NCBI RefSeq assembly: GCF_001632805.1
Contig: NZ_CP007220.1
Span: 4,526,001 to 4,590,000 of the forward strand
Direction of reading: 5' to 3'
Length of the DNA: 64,000 nucleotides
From: Mycobacteroides chelonae CCUG 47445
GTDB taxonomy: Bacteria > Actinomycetota > Actinomycetes > Mycobacteriales > Mycobacteriaceae
The stretch's first letter is position 1, and every line of letters begins with the position of its first letter. The translations under genes were made by a program, and so were the position numbers. This document shows positions 36,464-46,024 of the stretch, piece after piece. The notes beneath the pieces were generated by a model. That model saw only the letters and a program-made list of their open reading frames with translations. It was not told where the DNA came from and did not search any database.

Positions 36464-37957
36464 ATGGAGCAGGCAGCACGACGGATCATCGCGGGCCTTA
36501 TCGCCGCAGGCGCCGCACTGGCGGCCGGACAACTCACTGCCGCAGCCGTCGCACCGGATTCCGCGCCCTTCTTCGCGGTCGGGAATATGGTCGTCGACCA
36601 CACCCCGGCGGCCATACGCGAGTGGGTGATCGGGGTCTTCGGCACCTCCGACAAAGCCGTGTTATTCGCGTGCCTGTCCGCGATCATCGCCCTACTCGCG
36701 GCAACCGCCGGTCTCGTGGAGCGAGAACGCCGCTATGGCTCGGCGCTTATCGCGGCGCTGGGTATCGTCGGCGCACTGGCCGCGGTAACCCGGCCGACCG
36801 GGGCGTTCACCTGGATCTGGCCATCAGTGATCGCGGCCGTGGCCGGAGTGCTCGTGCTCCGAGCCCTGGTGAGCCGTGCCGATGGCCAGGACGCGGCCGA
36901 CCGACGCAAATTCTTCGGAGCAGCAGCGGTTTTCGCCCTCGGATCAGCGGGCACCTACTGGCTCGGCAACCGCTGGAGCAAGGGTGCCGTCGTCGCCGAG
37001 GAACGCCGCGACGCCGTACTGCCCGCACCCGTCGCGCCCGCTCCGCCGCTGCCCGATGGCATCAACGTCAAAGGTGCGGCCCCCTACATCACCGGTAATA
37101 CGGACTTCTACCGCATCGACACGGCGCTGCGGGTGCCCCAGCTGACCACCGCCGAGTGGCAGCTCAGCATTCACGGCATGGTCGACCGCCCGCGCATCCT
37201 GACATGGGCAGACCTGAACGCCATGGCTGCAACGGAACGCGCCGTCACCCTGACCTGCGTCTCCAACGAGATCGGCGGAGATTTGATCGGTAACGCGATG
37301 TGGACCGGCTTTCCCATCAAGGCAATCCTGGAATCCGTTGGAGTCCACGGTGATGCAGACATGCTGTTGTCAAAGAGCGCCGACGGCTGGACGGCCGGCA
37401 CCCCACTCGATGCACTCACCGACGGCCGTGACGCCATCTTGGCCATTGCGATGAACGGGACACCACTTCCCGTCGAGCACGGATACCCGGTCCGGCAGGT
37501 GGTGCCCGGGCTGTACGGCTACGTGTCCGCGACCAAGTGGGTTGTCGACTGGGAAATCACCCGATTCGACACCGCACGGGCGTACTGGACCGTTCGCGGC
37601 TGGTCGGAGCGGGGCCCCATCAAGACAGGCTGTCGCATCGACACGCCCCGGACGGGCGGCCGCCTGGGCGCAGGTACTCAGATCGTGGCAGGCACGGCGT
37701 GGGCCCAGCACCGGGGCATCACCAAGGTGGAAGTACAGATCGACGACGGCCCCTGGCAGTCCGCAACGCTTGCCCCCGAGTACTCGATCGACACCTGGCG
37801 GCAATGGTGGTTCGGTTGGCAGGCGACACCGGGTGAACATATCATCACGGCACGGGCCACCGACGGCACCGGAGCGGTGCAGACCGATCAGATCGCGTCC
37901 CCCGTACCCGATGGGGCGACGGGATATCCGAAGCGGCTTGTGACGGTGGCGGCCTGA
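36464..37957 (+). CDS. Membrane-anchored sulfite oxidase-type molybdopterin oxidoreductase
   Basis: A 497-residue protein with four or five N-terminal transmembrane helices (within residues 1-175). A C-terminal sulfite oxidase-fold molybdenum domain follows. The molybdenum-ligand Cys lies in VTLTCVSNEIGG, with FYRIDTALRVP before it and GYPVRQVVPGLYGYVSATKWV after it. A dimerisation-type beta domain closes the protein. The catalytic domain is expected outside the membrane. Similar proteins exist in M. tuberculosis (Rv0218). ACGGAGG precedes the ATG. The natural substrate (sulfite or other) is not certain. Confidence 0.88.
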   Translation: MEQAARRIIAGLIAAGAALAAGQLTAAAVAPDSAPFFAVGNMVVDHTPAAIREWVIGVFGTSDKAVLFACLSAIIALLAATAGLVERERRYGSALIAALGIVGALAAVTRPTGAFTWIWPSVIAAVAGVLVLRALVSRADGQDAADRRKFFGAAAVFALGSAGTYWLGNRWSKGAVVAEERRDAVLPAPVAPAPPLPDGINVKGAAPYITGNTDFYRIDTALRVPQLTTAEWQLSIHGMVDRPRILTWADLNAMAATERAVTLTCVSNEIGGDLIGNAMWTGFPIKAILESVGVHGDADMLLSKSADGWTAGTPLDALTDGRDAILAIAMNGTPLPVEHGYPVRQVVPGLYGYVSATKWVVDWEITRFDTARAYWTVRGWSERGPIKTGCRIDTPRTGGRLGAGTQIVAGTAWAQHRGITKVEVQIDDGPWQSATLAPEYSIDTWRQWWFGWQATPGEHIITARATDGTGAVQTDQIASPVPDGATGYPKRLVTVAA

Positions 37958-39088
37958 CTACCCGAACTCCACAATGCTACGAATATTCTTACCCTGCTTC
38001 ATATCTCGATAGCCCTGTGCGATCTCGTCAAGAGCATAGGTGCGAGTCACCATCTCGTCCGTCTTGAGTTCGCCGCTGGCATAGAGCGCCAGCATGGTGG
38101 GCACTGCTTCAAACGGGCTCCAGTTCCCGTAGATGACGCCCTTGATCGTCTTCTGCATCAACGTGACCATGCTCAGATCCAGTGAAACATCCTCGGGACG
38201 GAAGGCGCCCATGCTGGTCATCGCCACCGTGCCGCCCTTACGGATAGAGTCCACGGCGGCCGTGAGATCGCCCGGCTCCATCCGGCCCACCGTGATCATG
38301 GTGGCGTCCGCGCCCTGACCGTTGGTATAGGAGCGGGCCCGATCGGCTGCCTCCTCCATCGACGCGAACACCTCAGTCGCACCGAATGTTTTTGCCGCCT
38401 CACGCTTGTACGCCACCGGGTCGACCAGCAGAACATTCGCCGCTCCGGAATGCGCGGCCCCCTGGACTGCGGCGGCGCCGACTCCACCCAGGCCCATCAC
38501 GATCACCGTCTGCCCGGGCCTGACCGCGGCGGCGTTGACGGCGGTGCCCCATCCGGTGCCCATCGCACATCCCAACAGACACAACCGATTCAATGGAAGA
38601 TCTTGGGGAACCTTGTACGCGGACTGGACCGAGACGGTGGTGTACTCGCTGAACGCCGAGAGCCCCAGCTGCTGCCCACACGGCTGCCCGTCGAGACGCA
38701 GCCGGTAACTGGTGGGGTCGTCGAATCTGGATCCGGTGAGCGCATAGGCACCGGCATCACAGAGCTGCTGCATACCGCGCGAACACCACAGGCAGCGGCC
38801 GCAGGCGGGAAGAAACGTCAGCACCACGTGGTCTCCGACGGCGAATTGCGTTGTGCCATCGCCCACCTTCTCCACAACGCCGGCACCCTCGTGGCCCCCG
38901 CACATCGGTAGCATCTCCACGGGGAAGTCTCCGGTAGCGATGTGATCGTCGGAATGACACAGACCGACAGCCGCCATCCGGACCATAATCTCGCCGGGCC
39001 GCGGATCTTCCACCTCTACCACGCAGGGCTCGAATTCCCCTGGCACGCTGCGTATCACCGAGGCGTGAGAACGACGATAGGACGTCAT
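37958..39088 (-). CDS. Zinc-containing alcohol dehydrogenase (NDMA-dependent type)
   Basis: A 376-residue medium-chain dehydrogenase. Catalytic zinc ligands are in GLCHSDDH and GGHEGAGVVEKVG; the structural zinc site is CGRCLWCSRGMQQLC; the Rossmann motif is GLGGVGAAAVQGA. The sequence is close to the actinobacterial nicotinoprotein/NDMA-dependent alcohol dehydrogenases, which keep NAD(H) bound and use mycofactocin-type electron carriers. It overlaps the DUF2236 gene by ATGA and is its operon partner. Confidence 0.91.
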   Translation of the reverse strand: MTSYRRSHASVIRSVPGEFEPCVVEVEDPRPGEIMVRMAAVGLCHSDDHIATGDFPVEMLPMCGGHEGAGVVEKVGDGTTQFAVGDHVVLTFLPACGRCLWCSRGMQQLCDAGAYALTGSRFDDPTSYRLRLDGQPCGQQLGLSAFSEYTTVSVQSAYKVPQDLPLNRLCLLGCAMGTGWGTAVNAAAVRPGQTVIVMGLGGVGAAAVQGAAHSGAANVLLVDPVAYKREAAKTFGATEVFASMEEAADRARSYTNGQGADATMITVGRMEPGDLTAAVDSIRKGGTVAMTSMGAFRPEDVSLDLSMVTLMQKTIKGVIYGNWSPFEAVPTMLALYASGELKTDEMVTRTYALDEIAQGYRDMKQGKNIRSIVEFG

Positions 39089-40113
39089 GCACTGGCCCGC
39101 TGGGCACGCCGGACAGCAGATGGTTCGCCCTTGTCGTGCGCTGCGAAATTGGCCAGTTCACGGCCGCGCATCCGGTTGATCACTCGCTGATGTTCGCGGG
39201 CATGGTAGGCAAGCGGCGAATAGGTGACACGCTCGGGCAGCACCCGAGCGGCGGCACGATAGGCGGTGAAAAGCCTACGCAGCAGACGCTCATCCCGCTG
39301 GGTCCAGGCGACGCCGAGAATGTCCCGCACCCGCTGATCCATGGCCCCGAAAGTCAGGACAAAGAAAACGCGGGAAATCGGTGCCAGCACGGGCTTTAAC
39401 GCTGCGACCACGAGACTCGAGGGAACCCAACGCGGGAGCCGGCGCAGCAGCAGTGAATCCTCGATGCCGCTCAAAGGATCGACCAGTTTCCCCAGATTCT
39501 CTGCGACCGCAGGATGATTGATCAGAACCTGCCCGACCATGCGGTCGTAGTACTCCCAGAACTCTGCGCGGGTTCTGGGATACCCACGCTCGGGTACCTG
39601 AGTGATCCGGGCCAGTAGACGATTGTCCTGAAAGAGCTGCTCGTCTTCCTCGTCGGTCAGGTCCCGTCCCAGGAATCGCGGCGTCACCCGGCGCCCCGCC
39701 ACATATGCCGTCGCGATCACCCAGGCGTACGCCTCCGGGTCCAGGGCGCTGATGTGCTTACCCTGCCTCCCGCCGCTCTCACCCTGCATCTGCAGCGGCT
39801 TGTGCATCGTGCGTAACCAGTAACCCTGTTCGATCGCGGCCTTACCCCCGAAGATCCACTGCTGCACTGCGTCGAAAGAACGAATGGCCCGGCCCGCCGG
39901 GTCTCGATCTGCCACCGAGTACCGATCGGTCACATCCCCGATCACCGGGTGCATGCCCTGCATGATGAACGCCGCACCGACAGCGGGCAGATACAGCCAT
40001 TGCCCACCCAGGGACGCGGTCACACCGAGGGGATCGAACAGCTCGGGCACCGGCTGCGCCCAATCTCGCGAAACCGGGCCCTGCGTTGCCGGGGACTCCA
40101 CCAGTGCAGTCAC
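39085..40113 (-). CDS. DUF2236 oxygenase-like protein (MpaB/rubber oxygenase family)
   Basis: A 342-residue protein of the DUF2236 family, which includes the b-type-heme latex-clearing oxygenase Lcp and fungal MpaB. Family landmarks are the central WVIATAYVAGRRV and RAEFWEYYDRM segments and the C-terminal AYHAREHQRVINRMRG. GTG at 40113 is set by AAGGAGG 7 bases upstream. It heads an operon with the alcohol dehydrogenase and is divergent from a TetR regulator, suggesting inducible oxidation of a lipid or terpenoid. Activity is inferred only. Confidence 0.82.
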   Translation of the reverse strand: MTALVESPATQGPVSRDWAQPVPELFDPLGVTASLGGQWLYLPAVGAAFIMQGMHPVIGDVTDRYSVADRDPAGRAIRSFDAVQQWIFGGKAAIEQGYWLRTMHKPLQMQGESGGRQGKHISALDPEAYAWVIATAYVAGRRVTPRFLGRDLTDEEDEQLFQDNRLLARITQVPERGYPRTRAEFWEYYDRMVGQVLINHPAVAENLGKLVDPLSGIEDSLLLRRLPRWVPSSLVVAALKPVLAPISRVFFVLTFGAMDQRVRDILGVAWTQRDERLLRRLFTAYRAAARVLPERVTYSPLAYHAREHQRVINRMRGRELANFAAHDKGEPSAVRRAQRASA

Positions 40114-40131
40114 AACGAAACCTCCTTGTGT

Positions 40132-40151
40132 CGTTACCCGAGAAGCTAACG
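40132..40151. promoter_or_regulatory. Candidate TetR operator in the DUF2236/TetR gap
   Basis: CGTTA and TAACG are inverted arms 10 bases apart in the 78-base divergent promoter. The arms are short. Confidence 0.35.
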
Positions 40152-40191
40152 TGAACACCAGGTCGCATATAAGTCTCGTCTGGGGGCCGTC

Positions 40192-40815
40192 ATGGCATCG
40201 GAAAATCGCAGTTCACGGCTGCGCAAGGCGCCACAGCAGCAGCGATCGCGGGAACTGGTCGCAAAAATCGTGATGGCGACCGGGCAGCTGCTGCGCACCG
40301 AAGGCCCGGAGGCGATCACCACCAACCGCATTGCCGCCATCACGGGTATCGGCAAGGGCTCGATCTATCAGTACTTCAGCACCAAAGACGACATCATCAT
40401 GGCCGCGATCCGGGACGCCGCTGACCGACAGCTGCCGGGTGTCCGGTCAGCGCTGGCGGCCAACGCACTGGCGCCACCGCATCAGATGATGGACTCCGCC
40501 ATCGACATGTTGATCGCATTCACCACCGACAACGCCCCTACCCTGCGCTATCTCAACGAGAATCCCGAGTTCGCACGCGAGGTCGAGGCCAGCTCGAATA
40601 TGCCGGTACTGATGCAGACGATGATGACCCTGCATGTTCAGCAGTATCGCGATCAGTACCACGCTGATCTGGAAGCGGAGACGATCGCGTGGCTCTTCAT
40701 CAACTCGGCGATCACCACCACGCTGATGTTCTTCCAGACCGACCGAAGTCCGATCGATCTCCAACAACTGCGGGTGGGCCTCAAACGCATGGCATACGGT
40801 CTGCTGACTTCGTAG
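40192..40815 (+). CDS. TetR-family transcriptional regulator
   Basis: A 207-residue TetR repressor. The HTH is ITTNRIAAITGIGKGSIYQYF within an otherwise standard N-terminal domain. The ligand domain is helical and unassigned. It is divergent from the DUF2236-alcohol dehydrogenase operon with 78 bases between, so local control of that operon is the obvious guess. Confidence 0.9.
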   Translation: MASENRSSRLRKAPQQQRSRELVAKIVMATGQLLRTEGPEAITTNRIAAITGIGKGSIYQYFSTKDDIIMAAIRDAADRQLPGVRSALAANALAPPHQMMDSAIDMLIAFTTDNAPTLRYLNENPEFAREVEASSNMPVLMQTMMTLHVQQYRDQYHADLEAETIAWLFINSAITTTLMFFQTDRSPIDLQQLRVGLKRMAYGLLTS

Positions 40816-40835
40816 CCGTACCGGCCGGGCTGCCC

Positions 40836-40922
40836 AAAAAATTAGGTAGCCCCGCGCCGCCGTCGGGTCGGGGGGTCGGACGGTGGCGCGAGGCTACCCA
40901 TGTATCGACACCTACTTCCAGA
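40836..40922 (-). ncRNA. F6-type small RNA downstream of fadA2
   Basis: On the minus strand a large hairpin (14-base arms at 40885-40898 and 40845-40858, one mismatch) is followed by TAATTTTTT, an intrinsic terminator. Upstream is a separate promoter with GTTT-N16-GGCTGT, a reasonable SigF pattern, giving an RNA of about 85-90 bases. The location matches the SigF-dependent sRNA F6 (ncRv10243) of M. tuberculosis, which lies just downstream of fadA2 on the same strand and is about 100 nt. The 5' end is approximate. Confidence 0.7.
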
Positions 40923-40927
40923 GCGTT

Positions 40928-40953
40928 ACAGCCTCTCCGAAAAATCTTGAAAC
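40928..40953 (-). promoter_or_regulatory. SigF-like promoter of the F6-type RNA
   Basis: Minus-strand GTTT at 40950-40953 and GGCTGT at 40928-40933 are 16 bases apart, close to the SigF consensus GTTT-N15-17-GGGTAT. Confidence 0.5.
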
Positions 40954-40983
40954 TTTTTTTGACCAGATTCCGGGAATGACAAA

Positions 40984-41020
40984 ACCCCCGGTCACAGGCG
41001 TAGTGCCGATGACCGGGGGT
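40984..41020 (-). terminator. Terminator of fadA2
   Basis: Perfect 11-base arms ACCCCCGGTCA and complement, loop of 15 with an inner GGC/GCC pair, followed on the minus strand by TTTTGTC. It separates fadA2 from the downstream small RNA. Confidence 0.88.
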
Positions 41021-41042
41021 CTCGATGAGGTGCTTAGGTCGC

Positions 41043-42368
41043 TCAGGCTTCCAGGATTGCGGTCACGCCCTGGCCGCCCGCGGCGCAGACCGAGATGAGT
41101 CCGCGCACCGGCTTACCGGTCTCAGCCTTCTTCTCGGCGAGCTGCTTGGCCAGCTGGGCCACGATGCGGCCGCCGGTGGCCGCGAACGGGTGCCCGGCCG
41201 CCAGCGACGAGCCGTTGACGTTGAGCTTGGATCGGTCGATGGCGCCCAACGGCTTGTCGAGGCCGAGGCGCTCCTTGCAGTAATCCGCCGACTCCCACGC
41301 CTGCAGTGTCGCGAGCACCACCGAGGCGAACGCCTCGTGGATCTCGTAGAAGTCGAAGTCCTGCAAGGTCAGGCCGTTGCGGGCCAGCAGACGCGGCACC
41401 GCGTAGGTCGGCGCCATCAGCAGACCATCGGGACCGTTGATGTAATCCACCGCCGCGGTCTCGCCGTCGACGAAGTAGGCCAGCACGGGGATGCCACGCT
41501 CGGCGGCCCACTCCTCGCTGGACAGCAGCGCCACCGAAGCGCCATCGGTCAACGGGGTGGAGTTACCCGCGGTCATGGTGGCGTCGCCATGCTTCACACC
41601 GAACACCGGCTTCAACGTCGCCAGCTTCTCCACGCTCGAGTTCGGACGCAGGTTGTCGTCGCGGTACAGCCCCAGGAACGGGCTGATCAGGTCGTCGAAG
41701 AAGCCACGGTCGTAGGCAGCGGCCATGTTCTGGTGGCTGGCGGCGGCCAGCGCGTCCTGCTCGGTGCGCTTGACGCCCATCTGCTTGGCGGTGATGGCAG
41801 CGTGCTCGCCCATGGACAGCCCGGTGCGCGGCTCCCCGTTCTGCGGAATGTCGACGCCGAGCGCGGCGGGCAGCTTGCCCAGCAGCTTGAGCCGGGTGAC
41901 GTTGTCCTTGGCGCGACGGATCGCCAGCAGGGTGTGGCGAAGATCATCACCGAAGTTGATGGGCGCATCGGAGGTGGTGTCCACACCGCCGGCCAACACC
42001 GACTCGTAACGGCCCAGCGCAATGCCGTCGGCACCCACGATGGCCGCCTGCAGACCCGTGCCACATGCCTGCTGCAGGTCGAACGCCTGCGAGTACGGGG
42101 ATAGCGGGCTGCCCAACACCGATTCGCGGGTGAGATTGAAATCACGGCTCAGCTTGAGCACCGCACCGGCGATGACGGCGCCCAGGCGCTCGCCCTTGAG
42201 GTTGAAGCGATCGGACGCGCCGGTGATGGCGGCGGTCAACATGTCCTGGTTGGAGGCGTTCGCATAGGCGCCGTCCGAACGTGCGAAGGGGATGCGGTTA
42301 CCACCGAGAACCGCGACGCGGCGGCGACCTTGCGAAGCGTCTGACTTGCGTGCCGAGCTAGTTGCCAC
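41043..42368 (-). CDS. fadA2: Acetyl-CoA acyltransferase (thiolase) FadA2
   Basis: A 441-residue thiolase nearly colinear with M. tuberculosis FadA2 (440 residues). The acyl-enzyme Cys is in DLQQACGTGLQAA; the His region is YEIHEAFASVVLA; the second Cys is in LISVCAAGGQG; NVNGSSLAAGHPFAATGGR is present. It cleaves 3-oxoacyl-CoA or condenses acetyl-CoA. GTG at 42368 follows GGAGAGACAA. It is divergent from fabG4, with the TetR-type 16-mer in between. Confidence 0.95.
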   Translation of the reverse strand: MATSSARKSDASQGRRRVAVLGGNRIPFARSDGAYANASNQDMLTAAITGASDRFNLKGERLGAVIAGAVLKLSRDFNLTRESVLGSPLSPYSQAFDLQQACGTGLQAAIVGADGIALGRYESVLAGGVDTTSDAPINFGDDLRHTLLAIRRAKDNVTRLKLLGKLPAALGVDIPQNGEPRTGLSMGEHAAITAKQMGVKRTEQDALAAASHQNMAAAYDRGFFDDLISPFLGLYRDDNLRPNSSVEKLATLKPVFGVKHGDATMTAGNSTPLTDGASVALLSSEEWAAERGIPVLAYFVDGETAAVDYINGPDGLLMAPTYAVPRLLARNGLTLQDFDFYEIHEAFASVVLATLQAWESADYCKERLGLDKPLGAIDRSKLNVNGSSLAAGHPFAATGGRIVAQLAKQLAEKKAETGKPVRGLISVCAAGGQGVTAILEA

Positions 42369-42408
42369 TTGTCTCTCCACTGTTGAGGGGGCAGGATTAC
42401 CGAGCATT

Positions 42409-42424
42409 CTTACTCTGGAGTAAG
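42409..42424. promoter_or_regulatory. TetR-type operator between fadA2 and fabG4
   Basis: CTTACTC-TG-GAGTAAG has perfect 7-base arms. Read on the other strand it is identical over all 16 bases to the site at 48470 before the TetR gene. Confidence 0.8.
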
Positions 42425-42467
42425 TTCTTTGTCGAATTCACCCTAGACCAATTACGAAGGACGGCAC

Positions 42468-43826
42468 ATGTCCCCCAAGCTCACTGACGACCTGTACGCG
42501 CTGCTGGTCAACTCCGGGCCCGGCAACTTGCTCGCCGGCCGCCTGGGTATCCCGCAGCCCGAGAACCTGCGCCGCTACAAGAAGGGCCAGCCCGCACTGG
42601 CCGGGCCCGTGCTGATCGGCGGCGAGGGCCGCCTCGCCGAGCCGCTGCGCGCCGCGCTGGCCGAGGACTACGACCTGGTGTCCAACAACCTCGGCGGCCG
42701 CTGGGCCGACAAGTTCGGCGCCCTGGTCTTCGACGCCACCGGCATCACCACACCGGTCGAGCTCAAGGGACTGCACGAGTTCTTCACCCCGCTGCTGCGC
42801 AATGTCGGCAAGTCCGGCCGTCTGCTTGTCATCGGCACCACCCCGGACAAGGCAGCCACCACCGACGAGCGCATCGCACAGCGCGCGCTGGAAGGCTTCA
42901 CCCGCTCGCTGGCCAAGGAGTTCGGCAACGGCGCCACCGTGCAGCTGGTCTACGTGCACCCTGATGCCAAGACCGCCGCCACCGGCCTGGAGTCGACCGT
43001 CCGCTTCATCCTGTCGGCCAAGTCGACCTACGTGGACGGCCAGGTGTTCTATGTGGGCGCCGACGACTCCACCCCGCCTGCCGACTGGGACAAGCCGCTG
43101 GCCGGAAAGGTCGCCATCGTCACCGGCGCCGCCCGCGGTATCGGCGAGACCATCGCCGAGGTGTTCGCCCGTGACGGCGCAGCCGTCGTCGCGATCGACA
43201 TGCCGTCCGATGACCTGACCGCCGTCGCCCAGAAGGTCGGCGGCACCTCGCTGGCTCTGGACGTCACCGCCGAAGACGCCATCGATCAGATCACCGCGCA
43301 CCTCAAGGAGCACCACGGCGGCAAGGCCGACATCTTGGTCAACAACGCCGGTATCACCCGCGACAAGCTGCTGGCCAACATGGACGACGCCCGCTGGGAC
43401 TCCGTCATCGCCGTGAACCTGCTTGCCCCGCAGCGTCTTACCGAGGGCCTCATCGACAACGGCACCATCGGAGAGGGCGGACGCATCATCGGCCTGGCCT
43501 CCATCGCCGGTATCGCCGGTAACCGCGGCCAGACCAACTACGGCGCCACCAAGGCCGGCATGATCGGCATCACCCAGGCTCTGGCGCCGTCACTGGCCGA
43601 GAAGGGCATCACCATCAACGCCGTCGCACCGGGCTTCATCGAGACCAAGATGACCGCCGCCATCCCGCTGGCCAACCGTGAGGTCGGCCGCCGCATCAAC
43701 TCCCTGAACCAGGGTGGAGAGCCGGTAGATGTCGCCGAGACCATCGCCTTCTTCGCCAGCCCCGCCTCGAACGCGGTGACCGGCAACGTGGTTCGCGTCT
43801 GCGGCCAGTCCTGGCTGGGGGCCTAG
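42468..43826 (+). CDS. fabG4: 3-oxoacyl-(ACP/CoA) reductase FabG4 (high-molecular-weight FabG)
   Basis: A 452-residue two-domain reductase. The N-terminal half (about 1-200) is a flavodoxin-like degenerate Rossmann domain. The C-terminal half is a complete SDR with [25 protein letters not shown], the Ser of [11 protein letters not shown] and YGATK. It reduces long 3-oxoacyl thioesters with NADH, as FabG4 (Rv0242c) does. The htdX gene follows after 2 bases; together they can run dehydration/reduction of long acyl chains. Confidence 0.95.
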   Translation: MSPKLTDDLYALLVNSGPGNLLAGRLGIPQPENLRRYKKGQPALAGPVLIGGEGRLAEPLRAALAEDYDLVSNNLGGRWADKFGALVFDATGITTPVELKGLHEFFTPLLRNVGKSGRLLVIGTTPDKAATTDERIAQRALEGFTRSLAKEFGNGATVQLVYVHPDAKTAATGLESTVRFILSAKSTYVDGQVFYVGADDSTPPADWDKPLAGKVAIVTGAARGIGETIAEVFARDGAAVVAIDMPSDDLTAVAQKVGGTSLALDVTAEDAIDQITAHLKEHHGGKADILVNNAGITRDKLLANMDDARWDSVIAVNLLAPQRLTEGLIDNGTIGEGGRIIGLASIAGIAGNRGQTNYGATKAGMIGITQALAPSLAEKGITINAVAPGFIETKMTAAIPLANREVGRRINSLNQGGEPVDVAETIAFFASPASNAVTGNVVRVCGQSWLGA

Positions 43827-43828
43827 CC

Positions 43829-44671
43829 ATGGCTCAGCCGTCCGGGATTCAGAACATGGTGATGGCGGCAGTGGGTGCACTGCCGTTCATCCCCCGCCCG
43901 TCCACCCTGCCCAGCAGGGTCGTTCGGACCCACGGTGTACAAATCGACCCCGCACACGTCGCCGCCTATGCCAAGGTGACCGGCTTGAGCTTCACCGACA
44001 AGGTGCCGGTGACGTATCCGTTCGCGCTGCAGTTCCCCTCGGTCATGGCATTGGTGACGGGATTGGATTTCCCGTTCCCGGCCATCGGCACCGTGCACCT
44101 GGAGAACCACATCACCCAGCACCGCGCCATCACCGCGACCGACACCGTCGACATCGAGGTGCGCACCGAGAACCTGCGCGAGCATCGCAAGGGCCTGCTG
44201 GTGGACGTCCTGACCGACATCACGATCGGCACCGACACCGTGTGGCAGCAGACCATGACGTTCCTGCGTCAGCAGCGCACCAGCCTGTCCGACGGGCCTA
44301 AGTCGGAACCGCCGAAGGCCGTCAAACTGCCGCCGCCGAACTCGACACTGCGGATCAGCGGTGGACAGATCCGCCGGTACGCATCGGTGGGTGGGGACCA
44401 CAACCCGATCCACACCTCGTCGATCGGCGCGAAGGCACTGGGCTTCCCGAAGGCAATTGCTCACGGAATGTTCACCGCCGCAGCAGTTCTGGGGAACATC
44501 CAGGGCGAGATCCCCGATGCTGTGCGTTACGACGTCAAGTTCGGCAAGCCGATTCTGCTGCCCGCCTCGGTGGGCGTGTGGATCGAGAAGGACGGCAAGG
44601 GCTGGGACATCGCCGTTCGTAATCCCAAAAAGGGTGATCCGCACCTGAACGGAACCATCACCCCGCTCTGA
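43829..44671 (+). CDS. htdX: MaoC-type (R)-3-hydroxyacyl dehydratase HtdX
   Basis: A 280-residue double-hotdog hydratase. The C-terminal hotdog carries the catalytic motif YASVGGDHNPIHTS followed by GFPKAIAHGMFT; the N-terminal hotdog (AAYAKVTGL) lacks the catalytic pair, as usual. It interconverts 3-hydroxyacyl and 2-enoyl thioesters and matches Rv0241c. It is coupled to fabG4 and followed by a strong terminator. Confidence 0.94.
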   Translation: MAQPSGIQNMVMAAVGALPFIPRPSTLPSRVVRTHGVQIDPAHVAAYAKVTGLSFTDKVPVTYPFALQFPSVMALVTGLDFPFPAIGTVHLENHITQHRAITATDTVDIEVRTENLREHRKGLLVDVLTDITIGTDTVWQQTMTFLRQQRTSLSDGPKSEPPKAVKLPPPNSTLRISGGQIRRYASVGGDHNPIHTSSIGAKALGFPKAIAHGMFTAAAVLGNIQGEIPDAVRYDVKFGKPILLPASVGVWIEKDGKGWDIAVRNPKKGDPHLNGTITPL

Positions 44672-44684
44672 TAGCACCTCGTCG

Positions 44685-44717
44685 AAGGCCCGCGACCGGT
44701 ACAGCGTCGCGGGCCTT
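44685..44717 (+). terminator. Terminator after htdX
   Basis: A perfect 12-bp stem AAGGCCCGCGAC/GTCGCGGGCCTT with a 9-base loop begins 13 bases after the htdX stop. Confidence 0.85.
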
Positions 44718-44722
44718 CTGCG

Positions 44723-44789
44723 TTCGCCGAGTCTCGACTTTCCGCGCGAAATCGCGAGAAGGCGACCCGACAACTCGACACTCGGCGAA
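44723..44789. repeat. 67-bp element with 10-bp terminal inverted repeats
   Basis: TTCGCCGAGT at the left and ACTCGGCGAA at the right are exact complements, with further partial pairing inside (CTCGA near the left, TCGAC near the right). It sits directly after the htdX terminator in a 234-base gene-free gap that otherwise shows nothing. It could be a dispersed intergenic repeat; no second copy was noticed here. Confidence 0.5.
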
Positions 44790-44905
44790 GAAGTGTTGCC
44801 AGGCCCCCCTCGGGTAATACTCACGCTGATCTCGACAGCTGCACTTCGTCGAACCGCTCGTTACGATCGCTCGTCATTTCCTGCAGCAAATTCGAGGAGT
44901 ACGTC

Positions 44906-46024
44906 GTGCCAGCGGACGAGGATCAGCAAGAAACGCCATCCGTCGACTGGCGCGCAGTGCTGCGACAGCTCCCTTTGTTGAACATCCTCGGCGTGGTGGC
45001 CGTCCTCGTGGCGGCCACCCTGGTGGTGGTCAAGAATCTGCCCGACCACAGCACCGACCAGCTACTCAACGTGTCCTACGACCCGACGCGTGAGCTCTAC
45101 AACGTCCTCGACGGCACCTTCACCAAGCAGTACAAGGACAAGACCGGCAAGACGATCGAGATCAAGCGCACCAACGGCGGATCGGGACGGCAGGCCCGCA
45201 GTGTCCTGGATGGCAGTCAGCGCGCCGACGTGGTGTCGCTGGCATCCGTCAGTGATGTGGACACACTGAGCCTGCGCGGACTGATCGCGCCCAACTGGCG
45301 TCAGCGGCTGCCCAACAACTCCGTCCCCTACACCTCGACCATTGTGTTCGTCGTGCGCAAGGGCAACCCGCGCGATATCCACGACTGGCCCGACCTCGCC
45401 AAGGAAAACGTCGCAGTCATCACGCCGAACCCCCGCACCTCCGGCAACGGGCAGCTCTCCGTGCTCGCGGCATGGGGCTCTGTGGTGACGCGCGGAGGCA
45501 CCGAAGCGGACGCACGTTCCTACCTCACGGCGCTGTTCCGCAACGTGGCCGCGCTCGACAGCGGAGCGCGCGGTGCCACCAACACATTCTCGGTTCAACG
45601 GCTCGGCGACGTGCACCTGACGTGGGAGAACGAGGCGATCAACGAGGTGAACGCCAACAAGGGCGAACTCGAGATCGTCTATCCGCCGGTGAGCATCCGC
45701 GCAGAGCCTGCGGTCGCCTGGGTGGACGCCAATCTGCACGACACCAAGCGTGCCGCGATCGCCAAGGCGTATCTGGAGTACCTGTTCACCGATGAGGCAC
45801 AGGAGGTCGCCGCCCAGCGCGGTTACCGTCCGATCAAACCCGAAATCCTTGCTCGCCACAGCAATACGCTGCCCGCGATAAATCTGTTCCCCATCACGGC
45901 AATCGCGACCAGCTGGGATGACGCACGACAGAAGTTCTTCTCGGACAACGGGATCTACGAGACCATCCCGCGCACCACCGACCGGGGCACCACCACCTTC
46001 GCCTCCGACAGACAAGGACGCTAG
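44906..46024 (+). CDS. Membrane-anchored sulfate-binding protein (Sbp/CysP family)
   Basis: A 372-residue solute-binding protein clearly of the sulfate/thiosulfate group: [61 protein letters not shown] and [10 protein letters not shown] match the sulfate-contact segments of Sbp. It has an uncleaved-looking N-terminal transmembrane helix (about residues 25-43) and no lipobox, so it should be anchored on the outer face. GTG at 44906 follows CGAGGAG. No ABC permease or ATPase is nearby. The stop TAG is immediately followed by the ATG of a SulP transporter. Confidence 0.9.
   Translation: MPADEDQQETPSVDWRAVLRQLPLLNILGVVAVLVAATLVVVKNLPDHSTDQLLNVSYDPTRELYNVLDGTFTKQYKDKTGKTIEIKRTNGGSGRQARSVLDGSQRADVVSLASVSDVDTLSLRGLIAPNWRQRLPNNSVPYTSTIVFVVRKGNPRDIHDWPDLAKENVAVITPNPRTSGNGQLSVLAAWGSVVTRGGTEADARSYLTALFRNVAALDSGARGATNTFSVQRLGDVHLTWENEAINEVNANKGELEIVYPPVSIRAEPAVAWVDANLHDTKRAAIAKAYLEYLFTDEAQEVAAQRGYRPIKPEILARHSNTLPAINLFPITAIATSWDDARQKFFSDNGIYETIPRTTDRGTTTFASDRQGR

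Noticed and set aside
40836..40922. 6C RNA as an alternative name for the small RNA (C-rich loop)
   Set aside because: Only one hairpin with six Cs is seen; 6C RNAs have two such loops and lie elsewhere in mycobacteria. Location fits F6 better.
40861..40983. A plus-strand RNA from the same hairpin
   Set aside because: The T-run after the hairpin and the promoter-like element are on the minus strand; the plus-strand T-run at about 40953 does not follow a stem.
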